Shown here: one piece after another, positions 20,546 through 33,200 of the stretch | Layout of the letters: every line of letters starts with the position of its first letter | Position numbering within the stretch: position 1 is the first letter of the stretch | NCBI GenBank assembly: GCA_009823505.1 | Contig: VZQC01006369.1 | Span: 108,127-172,126, forward strand | Direction of reading: 5' to 3' | DNA length: 64,000 bases | From: Rhizomys pruinosus | Lineage: Eukaryota > Chordata > Mammalia > Rodentia > Spalacidae | Notes under the pieces: model-generated | The model's database searches: none | The model's input: the letters and a program-made list of their open reading frames with translations, nothing else | Told to the model about the DNA's origin: nothing | Program-made: the position numbers and the translations under genes

Positions 20546-23500
20546 GGTCTCCAGGGATGATGTGAGTGGTACCAGTCTCGTTTCCACCTCTGGGTTCCTG
20601 AGCCCATGAATCCCGGTGTACCATGACCAAGGCAGTTATACGAAGAAGGGTCTATTGGGCTTAGAGTCCCTGAGAGATGAGTGTGTCATGGCAGGGAAAG
20701 CCCAGAGCTCACATCTTCAAGTACATGGAGAAGGAGAGAGAACAAAACAGGAAACAGGCAAGACTATACTCTCAAAGCACTGCCATACCTCTTAACCCTC
20801 CACAAATAGTGCCAAGAACTGGGAACAAAGGTTCAAAATATTAATTGGAACTTATGGGGGACACTTCCCTTGAAACCACCACAGCTGGCTCTGGGCAAAT
20901 CCATACTATATAGTGGACATGGACTCAGAAGACTGACAGGCTTTTGCAGAGCCTTCCCCTAGCCTGCAGCTCACTGACACCTGGTTAGCACTGTACCTGC
21001 ATTTTCAAGCATCTGTCCACTGTCTTGTCAAACCAGTTGCTTCAAGATGATGGGAAACATGGTAAGCCCAGTGACTTCCATGAGCTTGAGCTCACTGCTG
21101 GAGTCTCTGGCAGGGAAGTGAGCTTCCGGCTACAAGTGCTGCTGTGTGGAACAAGTGGACAAGGCGTTCCGTGAGGCCATCCGTGGTAGTCACGATAGAA
21201 GCATGATGTGGAAAAACTCAAATCCATAGCCAGAGCAAGGACCTGTTCCAGTAAAACCAAAGCACTGCACTTTCCATGACAGAAGAGAGCCAGTGTACTC
21301 CGCTTACCGCCAGTCACCGGCTGGGCACCTCATGGAACGGTGCCATTATTAGGGTCTTATGTTGGTGTCTGCTGCTGGCAGATTTGGCACTAAGCAGCAG
21401 CTAGAGCCAGGCAGCCTTGGTGAGTGGGAGTCCGTGCTGTTGAGCCCATGCATAACTCCCCCCCCCCCCCCCGCCAGGGCCACTGTTCATGGGTCCGTTA
21501 GGCAGTTACAGGGATAGCCAGGAAAAACGTTCACAACTATCCACACAATAAGTCATCCTATCTACTTTATTAAACTCCTAGGCTAGACATTTACACAGAT
21601 CACAACTGTCTTCACATCCTTCACCCCAACACCCTTTTCCCAACAATTACTAATTATACAATATCTGGTCCCCAGCCATTCAGCGCATTGGTTACACCCC
21701 ATGAATCAATATATAATCAAACATTGACATTATTCCTTCCAAGGAAAGTGAGCTCCAGGTAGGGGCACATTCCCAAAATTCTGCCATGGGGAAGATTTCT
21801 CTCACCACTGTCCTCCAGTGGTGATTGTACTTCTGAGTGACACCTGCTTAGCATGAGAAACATCTTAAGACAGGCCCAGACTTCTCTTCCTCGGCTAAAG
21901 AACACAAAACACAATCCACGGATGCATGCTTGAGGACAGACAGCATGGTCGCGGGTATTGGAGCCATAAACATTTAGGCAACTTCACACAACTCACACCC
22001 TCACGATCTGCTTGGCCAGACCACATACGGCCTGCTTCCATTTGATGATGGATTGCTGCTCTGCACTGCAACTCTATGGCTTTGTGGGTCAGATACACCT
22101 GTCGTGATGGGCAGCTCAGGTCTCAGGGTAACTTGGTGGCCCATTCTCAAATGTTCATTTTCTTGTAAGGCCCAGCAGATGCCAAGATCTGTCTCTCAAA
22201 GGGAGAACATTCCTCTGCAAGTGACAACACAAGGCCTTGTTCTAAATTCTCAAGCGATTCTGCTGTGATCATCTATGGGGGCCAGTCCTTTGGAGGACTG
22301 TCTGTGTCACACACCTTGCCAGTTGAAAGTAAATCACTTCTGGTGGACAGGTATGGAGAAAGAAACATTCGTAAGATCAAGAGCTATTCCAGGAACAGAG
22401 ATGTTAACCGTCTCAAGTAAGGAAACTGGTACAGCAGCTACACTTGGAGTCAGCACTTGCTTAGCTTAAATAATCAAGTATTCTCAAGATTCGCTTGCCT
22501 TCTGCACAGCCCGTGTAGGAGCATTGAAAGGAGATGAAGTGGCTCCCACATCTCTGAGTCCTTCATGGCGGCACTAATTTCTATAGCCACTCTGGAAATG
22601 CAATGTTGTTTGGGTTCACTATTTTCCCTGTAAGACAACACCAGTGGCTTCCATTTGGCCTTTCCAACATAATAGCCCTCACTCCACAGGTCAGGGAACC
22701 AATGTGGGGATTTTTTCCACTTCTACATGTATCTATTGGCAATTAGAAGTTCCAGAGCTGGAGAAATAACACAAGATGTACTCATGGAACCCACCGGACC
22801 CACTGTGAGTCAAATGTTGACTAAAACTTCATTGATCGCCTGACCTCTATAAACTCCTACTTTCACTGGAGGGCAACAATGCTGTTTGTGGTCTCCTAGA
22901 ATCAAGGTCAATTCAGAGTCAGTGTCTAGTTGGCCCCAAAAGGTCTAATTAGTTCCTTTTCCCCGTTGCAGTTACCTTGGTAAAAGGCTACCAGTTCCTT
23001 TGGGGAAAGATAATAGATTAATGGTAAAACTTTTGGTAGGTTATTAGGGTACTTCTTCAACAGGATCTAGGCTCCCCTTTACTGGAAGAATTCTGGGTTT
23101 GTAAACTGGCTCAAGCCTGGAAATAAATTGAAGGGCTGTGATTGTCGTTGCTGTGATTCCAGGAAGCCTTTTGTTCATTTGCTGTGAAATATAGGCTTCC
23201 TGTCTACTGCGTTTCTGGGAATTCCATGATTAATTAGGCAGTTCCATAGGCCTACACCAGCCAGACCTTTCTGATCATTGCTTTGCCTCTGCTGTCCATT
23301 ATAGTAAATATGATCAGCTTCTCGTTGGCCACTTGGTGCTGCATTTAGCTCTTGCTACTCTGGGTTTACACTGTGTCCCGTAATCCAGTTGAGCTGCTGT
23401 GGTGCCCACTGTAAGGTCTGCAGAACAAAGAAGAGCAATGACAGAGCTCTTCAAGTATTCTGGTTGTTAGAAAACCCAGGTTTCCAGATAACCAGGCCCT

Positions 23501-24285
23501 AAGCAGATGGGGCTGCATGCAGGGTGAGCAGCACACTCAGCCCCCAACACCCAGGGCCCAAGGCCTCATTGATTCAGCCACACAGTAACCAAAGTCCTCC
23601 TCCCCTACCCAGTATCTCTATGACCCCTGCCACATGTGCCCTGCCTTCCTACCTCTGACATGTAGCATGAGTCACATATTAACTAAGGCTTGCTTCCTTG
23701 TAGTACAAAACTTCTCCCTTCCTTGGAAACTTTTAACATACCTCACTTCGTCCGGCAGAACTGCAGCCTCTTGCTTCAGAGCCCTACAATAATGTTTGCT
23801 GTAGCATTAACAAGTCTCTTTACCTGAAGACTTATTCAACCCCATGTCTTTCTCTCAACCCTCCTTTTCTCTTCCTTCCCTTCTCTTTCCCCCAAACCCT
23901 ACACTGGTGTCCTCTCAGAAATCTGCTTCCTGCTTTAGAGGAGTTACATCCTTAGAGCCAGTCATGCTTTTCAGATCTTTCACATGTAAAATTGAAATGT
24001 AAATATGGTATACCACATTCATGTATGTTTGTACACACATATACGCATGGGCATTCACACATGTACACACAAACAAAATAATAATGTAAAACAAAAAAAA
24101 AATTGCTTCTTGTAATATTAGTAGAAAGTTTGCCGGGCATGGTGGCCACGCCTTTAATCCTAGCACTCAGGAGGCAGAAGGCAGGCCGGATCTTTGTGAG
24201 TTTCAAGGCCAGCCTGATCTACAAAGTTCCAGGACAGCTGGACTACAGGGAGATCCTAGTCAAAAAGACCATATATATATAATAT
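20546..24285 (-). repeat. Reverse-complement copy of 51,490-55,242 (carries the ERVL pol relic backwards)
   Basis: Collinear with the reverse complement of the right-hand clean copy over its whole length. Examples are AGCTCACTGCTGGAGTCTCT at 21.09 kb against its complement at 54.69 kb, and AAAGGCTACCAGTTCCTTTG at 22.98 kb. Long stretches are identical (22.78-23.75 kb). It includes the antisense integrase, RNase H and protease segments and a sense-strand B1 at 24,133-24,271. Its flanks differ from those of the third copy at 47.5-51.3 kb. Probably an assembly duplicate. Confidence 0.9.
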
Positions 24286-25600
24286 AAATATATAATATAT
24301 ATTAAGATTTGATAGAGGGGTGGGGATTTTTAGAGCCCCCTGACCAACAGCTCCATGTTAAAAGTAGTCCATTACTGGTATTATATGCTTTTATCCATCC
24401 ATGTGTATCACCTAACTATAAAGCAAAATCTATAGGTAGGACAAAGTAGATCCAATCGGGGGAAAGGCAAAAAAATGTACGGCATGGTGTCGAAGACAAG
24501 TGAGCTGGTTTGAGGAATGTAGGGTAGACAATTAATTCCCCTACTGGTATCATGGCTCTCTTCTACTAAAATATCGTAATTTACGCCGTTAGGTGTTTAT
24601 TAAATATTTTATAATTAGACCTGGTCCTGGTAATCACTTTAATTAATTTTTGGAGATAAAGATATCCCTCCAATAGATCTCATGATTATGGTTAAAGGAA
24701 GCTGATAAACAAGTCCCATAAGGAGCAACTCTCATAATAATAAACTCTTAACACTGAGAGATGCCAGCAGGAATGCCTATGGTCACCTTGTGTGTTGGTT
24801 CCCTGAGAAGTGGCCTTTTCTCAGAGCGTGCTTACTTCATTCTTTCCTTGAAGTTAGGACGGTGAGGCAGTCAGAGGTCTTTTGGGCTGTAGCTTCTGGT
24901 GCGAATTTCTATAGTCCAAGGACAAACATCTCTCACAGGCACCCAGGTTAATCATGTCTCTGTTTGTAGGAACATACAAGCAAACACTCTTACACACATA
25001 GATTAATAAACTGGATTTGCGGGTTGTCTATTTTCACATTGTTAAAATTGAAGAGAATCGAGTAAAAATTGTTTTATGAGGTATACGAGTATGGTTCTCT
25101 GTAGTAGACAGCTGTACCCAAATGGGAGAAGCATATTATCTCCCCAGTATTTTGTAGTTAACCTACGTTAACAATATGTTGTACTCATAAGAGCGTTATG
25201 GACTAATGTATCCATCCTATGTAATATTTTTTAGTACGTTTTGATAGCATTGTGGCTCTATAATTTTTAAAAAATGCAGTTGTATTGCATACCTATAGAC
25301 AGAAAGCAACGTTGTAGAATGTCCACAAGTCCAGTTGAGAACAGTCTTCTTAATTAGACAGTTTTATCTGTTTGATTAGAGAAGGCAACCCAATATTGCT
25401 ATTGAAGCCAAGTTTTACCTTGTAAGGAAACCAGAAAATTCACAAACGTGATATTATACATAAAGAAAAATATACGAGAACATTTGCATACATTTAATCT
25501 CAAAGTTGTCAGTGGAAATCTAGTAAAATTTAGGAGTAAAACAAATATTGATAACAATTTGTATCCACAATTAGCTTAAGGGTATTACTAATTTTATATA
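24286..25600. other. Noisy AT-rich segment of unclear origin
   Basis: After an AT-rich dinucleotide stretch (24,270-24,302) the sequence looks like uncorrected read. A 35-base piece at 24,526-24,560 is the reverse complement of 42,930-42,964 with one mismatch. No feature is called. Confidence 0.6.
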
Positions 25601-25605
25601 AAATA

Positions 25606-25791
<186 letters not shown>

Positions 25792-25807
25792 CCAATAGTA
25801 ATGGGTT

Positions 25808-26250
25808 GTGGCTGGATAGCTTTAGTGTCAACTTAACCACCTGGGTTGAAAGGGATCCTTAATTTGGGGAAATTGGCTCCATTGGACTGGGCCTGTGGCC
25901 ACATCTGTGGAGTAAACATCTGTGGAGTATTGTCTGACTGTTGAGCAATGTGGGGGGCGCCAGCCCACATGGGTGGTGCCAAAACTGGGCAAAGTTTTAT
26001 GTACAGTGATTAAGAAAGCAGGACTTTAAGCCTGGGCTACGGGGAAGTATCAAGCAATAAGATCAATGATTCCTGCGCATGCTTCCAGTTTGCCTGCCCT
26101 CATTTCTCCTATGATGGGTTCCCTCAATAAGCGAAAAGTGTGAGCCAGCGGAGAGTGTGAGCCACCATAAACCCTTTTCCTCCCTCAAGTTTTGGTTTTT
26201 GGTCATTGTGTTTTGTCACTGCAATTGAAAGGAAAAACTAACAGAAAGTG
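25808..26250 (+). mobile_element. Mid-repetitive rodent element (family not assigned)
   Basis: Starts GGCTGGATAGCTTTAGTGTC, contains CAGCCCACATGGGTGGTGCC and CTCATTTCTCCTATGATGGG, and ends TTTGTCACTGCAATTGAAAG, AAAAACTAACAGA. This is the layout of a common muroid repeat with TGTCAACTTGA near its start. Confidence 0.65.
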
Positions 26251-27200
26251 TAATCAGAAGAGTGGGGATTGCTGTGACAGACCTGACCTTGGTGTTTTTG
26301 GGGGAGGATTGTGGAAAGTATTTGAGAACTTTTAGGCTAGAAAAATGACATTGAGTGTCTAAAGTTCATTGATGTGCAACTTGGAACAGGTATGCCGAAA
26401 GAGTTGTAGACGATGGAAGCCTGGCTTAATGAAGTTTTAAGGGGAAGCAGAGACCATCTAGGCTGTTTGCATGATATTTTATGACTAAGAATCTGTGGGT
26501 TCCAGTCAGCCAGGGCTGAAGAATCAACTGTAGGTAACAGGAAGACGGAACCCGAAGTGAAACCTTTGTGCTACTGGGACAATTGATATTGGTAACCTGG
26601 GGTTGAAAAATCAGGTTTAAGTAACAAGAGACCAGCATCACTGTGGTTGAAATCTTCTGGGAAGAATTAGCTCAGGGTCAGACACAGATACTGTGTTTCA
26701 GAGACAGCTCCACCCTCCACCTCAAGCTAGAATCAAGACTTGGTCTCTTATGTGGTCCTGGTGTTGAAATTTGAAGGGGTCATGGAGAGCAACTGAAGCT
26801 TGGCACTGTGAGAGGCCAGGAAAAATCCATTGTCAAACGTGTACCCTCAGTTGCAAGTGAAGACCTCCAGTATTGCAGGAGTCATGAAAATAAGCTGAGA
26901 CTTTGCAACAGGAGAGATCAGAAGAGACCACTGGTGAAGGTACTGCCTCAGTTTTATTGGAGACCCCAGCTTTTTGGAGAACTGCCGGGAACTTGGGATG
27001 ACCACCAAGAGCAACAATGAGTGGGGAAGGGAGCTTGCCTGGTCCTGCAAGACAAGCTGTGTGTGCTGTGGATGGCAGAATCAGGGAAATGGAGCTGCTG
27101 AAATCCTTTGAACCCATAAATGTGCAGACAAAGCTTGGGAAAAAATCTGAACACCATTTACATAAACCTTAACTAGACATACATTTTGTTTTTTTAAACT
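26251..27200. other. Clean sequence island, unassigned
   Basis: Reads as normal mammalian sequence with few CpGs and shows no second copy in the window, although it sits between noisy segments. No gene recognised; frames at 26,808-27,157 are short and overlapping. Confidence 0.55.
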
Positions 27201-30200
27201 ACCTTGATTGAACTATGACCTTAGAGAAAAGGTTTATTTCTGATATATTTATATTTTCCTATTATACACAACCCCTCCTCTAGACTTCTATTACTTGTAC
27301 TGACTATTTGATATTTCTATATGAATCTTTACTAAAGTACCTTCATGTATGAACATGGAACAGTTATTCTAAACACATCATTTTAAAGTAAAAATTTCAC
27401 AAAGCAGGTTTTAAATGACTAAATATTTTATCTTTAAATAGTCTATGCTGTAGAATTGCTGGTGGACTACTATGAGGCTATTTGGCTTAGGTTCGTGTTC
27501 CCACAGATTGTGGTTTACAACTCCGAGCTGGGGCCGTGCTATAATTTGTTCTCTCGAATGGTCTCTCTTCTGTATCCAAGTTATACTCGCATTTATCTGA
27601 ATTACTTGTTCCTACATGAATTTGTATTTACCATAAAGGATATGAATCAGTAATTGTGCCTTCATTTTGTTAGAACCATAACTCTGTTACTGACTCCTAC
27701 TTCGCTTAAAGACTGACCCTTGAGAGATCGTATACTTCCACTCTTCAATGTATGCCAAGTACACCCTATTGCAGACTTTTGTCCTCAGGAGTTTTGCTAG
27801 GAGATATAACTTAGTATGCTGGAGCAGGCACATGCTGATCGACCTGCCCTAGATAACCTGATCTCCTTTAATTTGTCATATATCATGTAGCAGATTTGGT
27901 AATTTTTTACCAGGTGATCACCACATCTCAGCCAATGAAGGGGAAATACACACACATCTATCAGACACATAAGAGAAGCATATGTATGGCCTTGTATTAT
28001 AGACAACACGCTAGGAGCTTGTTAATCTTTAAGATTCGGTTACAGTGACCTGAGAAGGCCCAAATGCTGGCACCTTCGAGAGGTCCCCAGTTGCCTCACG
28101 CTCGTTACCGAGTACAGTCGGCTATTCTACTTGGAGTTATCAGTACAGACGCAAGTATCTCTCCAGGTGATCACATTATCACTGTTGGTCTAAATGGTAT
28201 AAAGTCTTAAAGAGCGCATATGAAAATGTGTTTAGATTGACCTACTGAGACTCAGGCGACCTATCCTTAAGATCTCCACCGCGTCTTCCTCATGTGAGGT
28301 GTAAAGCATGTGATAGTTGAGCTCATAATAGTGTCGTTTATTGTCTTCTGAGCATATATGACTTACACCGGTACACATCTTAAAGATTCACACTGAGAAG
28401 CAGATGTTCATAATGTGATTATTAAGAGAGATGTATAATTCCTAGTTATGCATCGAATCTCAGTCACATGGATGGACACACGCTACGAGTCTTAATTCTC
28501 TCAAATTGTGCCTACAGCGTAAGATAGTTGAGTACGTTCTATGTGATATTGTGTATAATGACATTCTTTGATGTTGCAATTTACAATTAATGCCTTAGCA
28601 CACTACAGGGAACTCCGCTAAACTAGTGGGACTGAAGTAAAGAGTTGATCGAGGGGGCACATCAGCGTTCACGCAGTCACACTCATTGGTAGGGAGTAGG
28701 CATGCTCTTGGCCAAAAACCTCCATAAAGGCGCAGGTATGGTTGCAAAGTACACATCATTCCATCCCTTAGCAATCTTCACGCGTTTGAGAGACGTTTAT
28801 GAGTTGAGGCATTAGCTGTTATGATAGATAAATTGTAAGTATTATAGAGGCACGCGGATTGACATATAATCACCTTATATTAGACTCATTCTCGATATAT
28901 AGACTAATTTTATGAATATATTATTATTATTAATCTTATTAATACTTTCACATATACGCAATGTCACTATCGCACAGAAGGTATACTCGTTGCTATAGTT
29001 TGAGTGGGTGACAACAAGCCCTAAGGTGTTTGCGCCAGATTACACGCCAAGCCTGTTGGCTTCTTGGGCTTGTCTCTGAGCTGGCAGTCGAGCTACGTGG
29101 GTAGTCGGAAAATCTTGGGGGAAGTCTTGACGCGATATTGGCATTGGAAGCGATAGGCTGGAGCGATGTGTCTGGTCGGTGGTGGCCTGCAGTAGACTGG
29201 ACAATTCCTGACGTTTGTCTCATGACAGCACGGGGCATGAGAGCCTGAACAGTCGGCAGTTCTATCGACACGCTCATTGTGCAGCAGGCATGGCTTCTCA
29301 TAGGTACGTGAGAGAGCAAACGCCATAGCGCTGTATGGGTGATTGTAATTGGGTCTCTTCACCTATCTTGTATGGAATATGTCGATTGTTGGTTGAAAGC
29401 TTTTGTTATGGTTAGGATCTCCTTTCTTGGGCGCATGGTTCTTTCCGCACCTGTGCTAGACATCAGTCTCAGGCACATTGCTATGACCTTCCTTATGGGC
29501 ACGCTCTCGCATTTACAATGGCGGCTAGTATAAGGACTCCTACGCGAGCTAGGGCTCAGGAAATTGCCACGTTTCCTTATGTTGTGGGTTGCAACGCCTC
29601 GAGCATCGTTCTCCGGAGGAGATTGGACCTGTGAATGGAGGCTAGTCCAGGGCTTGTTGAGGAGTGAGGGTTGCAGAGTACTGATGTCAGTCATCTCAGT
29701 GCAGCAACTAGATTAGCTTTTTGGCGTAATTGAGGATTTCTATGTGGATTATCCAGCTTGTCACTTGTGCGCAGAACTAGAGCACATGATGACCTGATTA
29801 TAGATATGGAACACGAGCGAGCCTCCGCCGGTGTGTGTTCCGTGGTGTTTTTATCCATGCCACACCTCGATCCATTCCGGGCTCAGGTAAGGCCGAACCT
29901 TAAAAAATGGTCTACGTTTCATTCCTTCGAGATAGTCGACTGTGAGACTTGCACCGTTGCCACGTAAGTATCACCTGTACAGTGAATAGTGTCACAGAAC
30001 ACACGTACGTTACCCTTGTATGCTGGTAGTGATACATTTCTATGTCTGCTTCTCTTGAGAAACATGACTCCGCAGAATGTCATACGAATAGGAACTCCTA
30101 TAACTAATCAGATACTTCGTATCGACACGCGATACTCACGGACATTATACATAACTACATAGAGAACACGATAAGACTACTATAAATGGATAAATCTAAG

Positions 30201-33200
30201 TATAAGTATATATAACTTGCGCCCGACCACAGATGTTGATCTCTTTTATTGGCTCTGTCTTGGTACTCCCTGTCAGCAGTAGTCTGTTCCTCCAGGGGCT
30301 TTGCTTCTTCTCCATCACTTGTTCTCTGGCTGGTTTGTGCCGTCGACTAAGGCACTCCGCAGGGAGTGGTGTCATCATGCAATGGACGATCGTTGGCCTG
30401 AGTTTCGAGTGAGTTTTTGGCGCTCATTGATCTATGTTTGGTCATTCCTTTGAATAACATTAATAAGTGCTTTTATGGCTAATTCAGGTCTCTTGTATTC
30501 ACGGATAGAATAACGTCCACCTATACGTAGTCGAAGCAATACGTAATTTGGCCTAACGTGGAACCTTTGCCTCAAGGCCTGTACTACTCCACCTTTGCCT
30601 TTGGCACTCCTCGCATGCGCTCCTTTACAGGGCGCATCCATCCAAGTGTCAGCAATGTCTAGCGTGAGCAGTCAGACCGCACCTCATGGAGAGGAGATGC
30701 ACGTGCCTTTAACGCGATCTACCAACCGGCAGGGGACGTTCGATAAACTACGTTAATATCAAGAAGAGCCATTAGGATGGTTAGTGGGTCTTTCGTCTAT
30801 TGTCAGCCACTTAATAGTATGTTTTGTGTTACAGGAATTATCTCTGTCCATTCGAAGGACCGTGAGGTCGTCAGAGAGCCTAAGTGTTGTATGCTGTCTT
30901 CTTGTGGTCACTCAATGCATCTCACATGGTAGCTGTTTTTGTCTTCGGGCATGGTTGTTGCATTATGCATGACCTTTTGTATTTAATATTGTCTATCACG
31001 GCAGCACTAGACCACGATGGTAATGGTGCATGATTGGCTCCAAAATAACGAGAGACACACTCTTATTACAAATGAGATTCTTCTCATATAGCAGGGATGA
31101 ACCTCCCCTCCGTATATCCATATCCCAAGTATGCTTTACATCATTCACACTCGCATGTTGAGGTCCTCACATCTTCTTCGGATTCATCGGAGACAGACAC
31201 GGAGGGTCACACGCAGTTAACATAGTGATAGGAGGATGTGAACCATCGCCTGACAAGGTGGGATGGGTGTAGGTGCAGTGTCGGAAGGGATATGGTTCTG
31301 GCGCATAGACTGCGAGAGGGATTCCTGTCAGCCAGGTGCCAGTTGTCCAGCCGTATTCTGCTTATAAACCAACGATACCTGTTCAAGTTTTTGGAGAAAT
31401 AAAAGTTTCCTGTGCTATGTTTAGGCTTTTAGGATACTATATAACATGCACTGTTAATCGCCTCATCGCTTGATCTGTGATGCTTTGTGTGATATTCTCA
31501 TGGTCATGCCACTGTTGTCAATCAGTCGTGTCTACGTACCGTATTTACAGGCCGTGAAAGTCGGATTATTTCATGCAGTATATATCATTCCACCCATGCA
31601 GAAGGATGAGCTTTTTCATGCGCAAGTAGGTGACTCCGACAGGAGCAGAGCACCGAGGAGATAATCTTCCTTGATATTACCAGTTATTGTGGATCGAGGA
31701 AGAGACGAATGACATTCTCTTGAGTGCTCTCCTGTGAGCTATTAACACGGTTTTTTCGCACTGTGTGGTTAACCTTCAATTACTAGAGGTCACTTCTTTA
31801 TACAGGGAGAGAGCGTGGTTTCGATTGCATACGACATAATGTGCTTCACAGAGACAAGCATGGAAGGCAATGGTTTTTATGGGTGATCACTGGTGACGAG
31901 TGCACAGTCCTTGAGAAGAACCATTTACTTAATCACAACGCTACCTGGTACTTAGGCGAGAGACATTATTCTGATTTCGCCTCTACAGGTAGTTGCGTAC
32001 CTCATTATGATTATGCATAATCGTATATTCACTCTTGATATAAACTTATGCTCATATAGTGTCATATGTTTCTACCCCTTCAACACACCAATATCATGAG
32101 AGAAAACTTGAGCCTAAACTTAGACTGGTGCCATACCTTAGCAACAAGGTGCAACTTATTGAGACTATTCGTTCATCACTCCCTCACGTTCATTGTCCAT
32201 TGTCCCGCTGTTGTTCTTATTGTTAGCGAAGTAGATACGCCGGCTGTCGGGGGAACTTTCATGAGTCACTCCAAGCACATGCTGAGAGCGGGATTAGACA
32301 TCGCGATACAGCATAGATTGCGTACCAATCTCTCTCGTGCGCTTGTTTGGGCCTTTTTTATCACGCTGTGTTTATAAGCTCTATTAACGGGCTCCTTTCT
32401 ATGGGATTGCACTGGTTTGTGCCCTATTGCTTTCTTGCTTTGTGTCGGTTTAGCTATGTTTTTGTCATATTCCTGCTTCGTCTCTTAGCACCTCTCGCGC
32501 TACATGTACTTTGGCATGTAGCTTATTTGTGTATTTTTCTCTTATGCTACTGCGTATTTTCTGGGAGTTATCCTGATGTACTGTTCCTTTATAACACGAT
32601 AGAGAGCGAGGAGAATAAGCAGGATACCAGATCATCCCCTGTCATTCTCATCTTTACTGCGTTGAATTACAACTCTAGAGTTGCTGTCTCTCTATTGATT
32701 AGACAAACGATCATCTTCCATTGGCTATTGTGTATAGACTACTCAAGAAATACTCTCTTGCTATTCTCTCTTTTGAAATTGCCCAATAGTTATTACTTCT
32801 TAAATTACATCCGAATTCCTCATTTTTAAGTACGGAAGCCTCTTAAACTGGCTCAAAGGGGTTTCATGTTAAGATTGTTGGGTATATAACACTGGAATGA
32901 AATGGATAACGCAAATTCTACCTCCAAGAAATTGCCTCCTACCCACCCTGGGAACAGCCACCCTCGCACGTAATCACTTTGATTAGTGCCTTATGCCTCG
33001 CTCAGTCTGGCTTTTTGGAGGGCAAAATGACAAGTGTTACCAAGATCCCTCTTGCATCAGTCCTATAAACATGATGCCGTCTCCTCACTCAGTAGAGAGC
33101 CAGGAGGTTCACCGAGGCGTGTCTAAGCATACCTGCCTTCACTGATTTGTAGTTAGCAACGCGCCCTGATTCCCACTAGCACCTTACCCACCTTCCTTCG

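Noticed and set aside
20415..20630. Frame crossing the N
   Set aside because: It joins two pieces of sequence that are probably not adjacent.
28993..29694. Cluster of ~110-codon frames
   Set aside because: Both strands are open in the same place and the sequence is an error-rich copy of about 59.4-59.8 kb.
32347..32829. 160-codon open frame with hydrophobic segments, membrane-protein-like
   Set aside because: Lies in the noisy direct copy of about 61.4-61.8 kb, where the clean template has no such frame.
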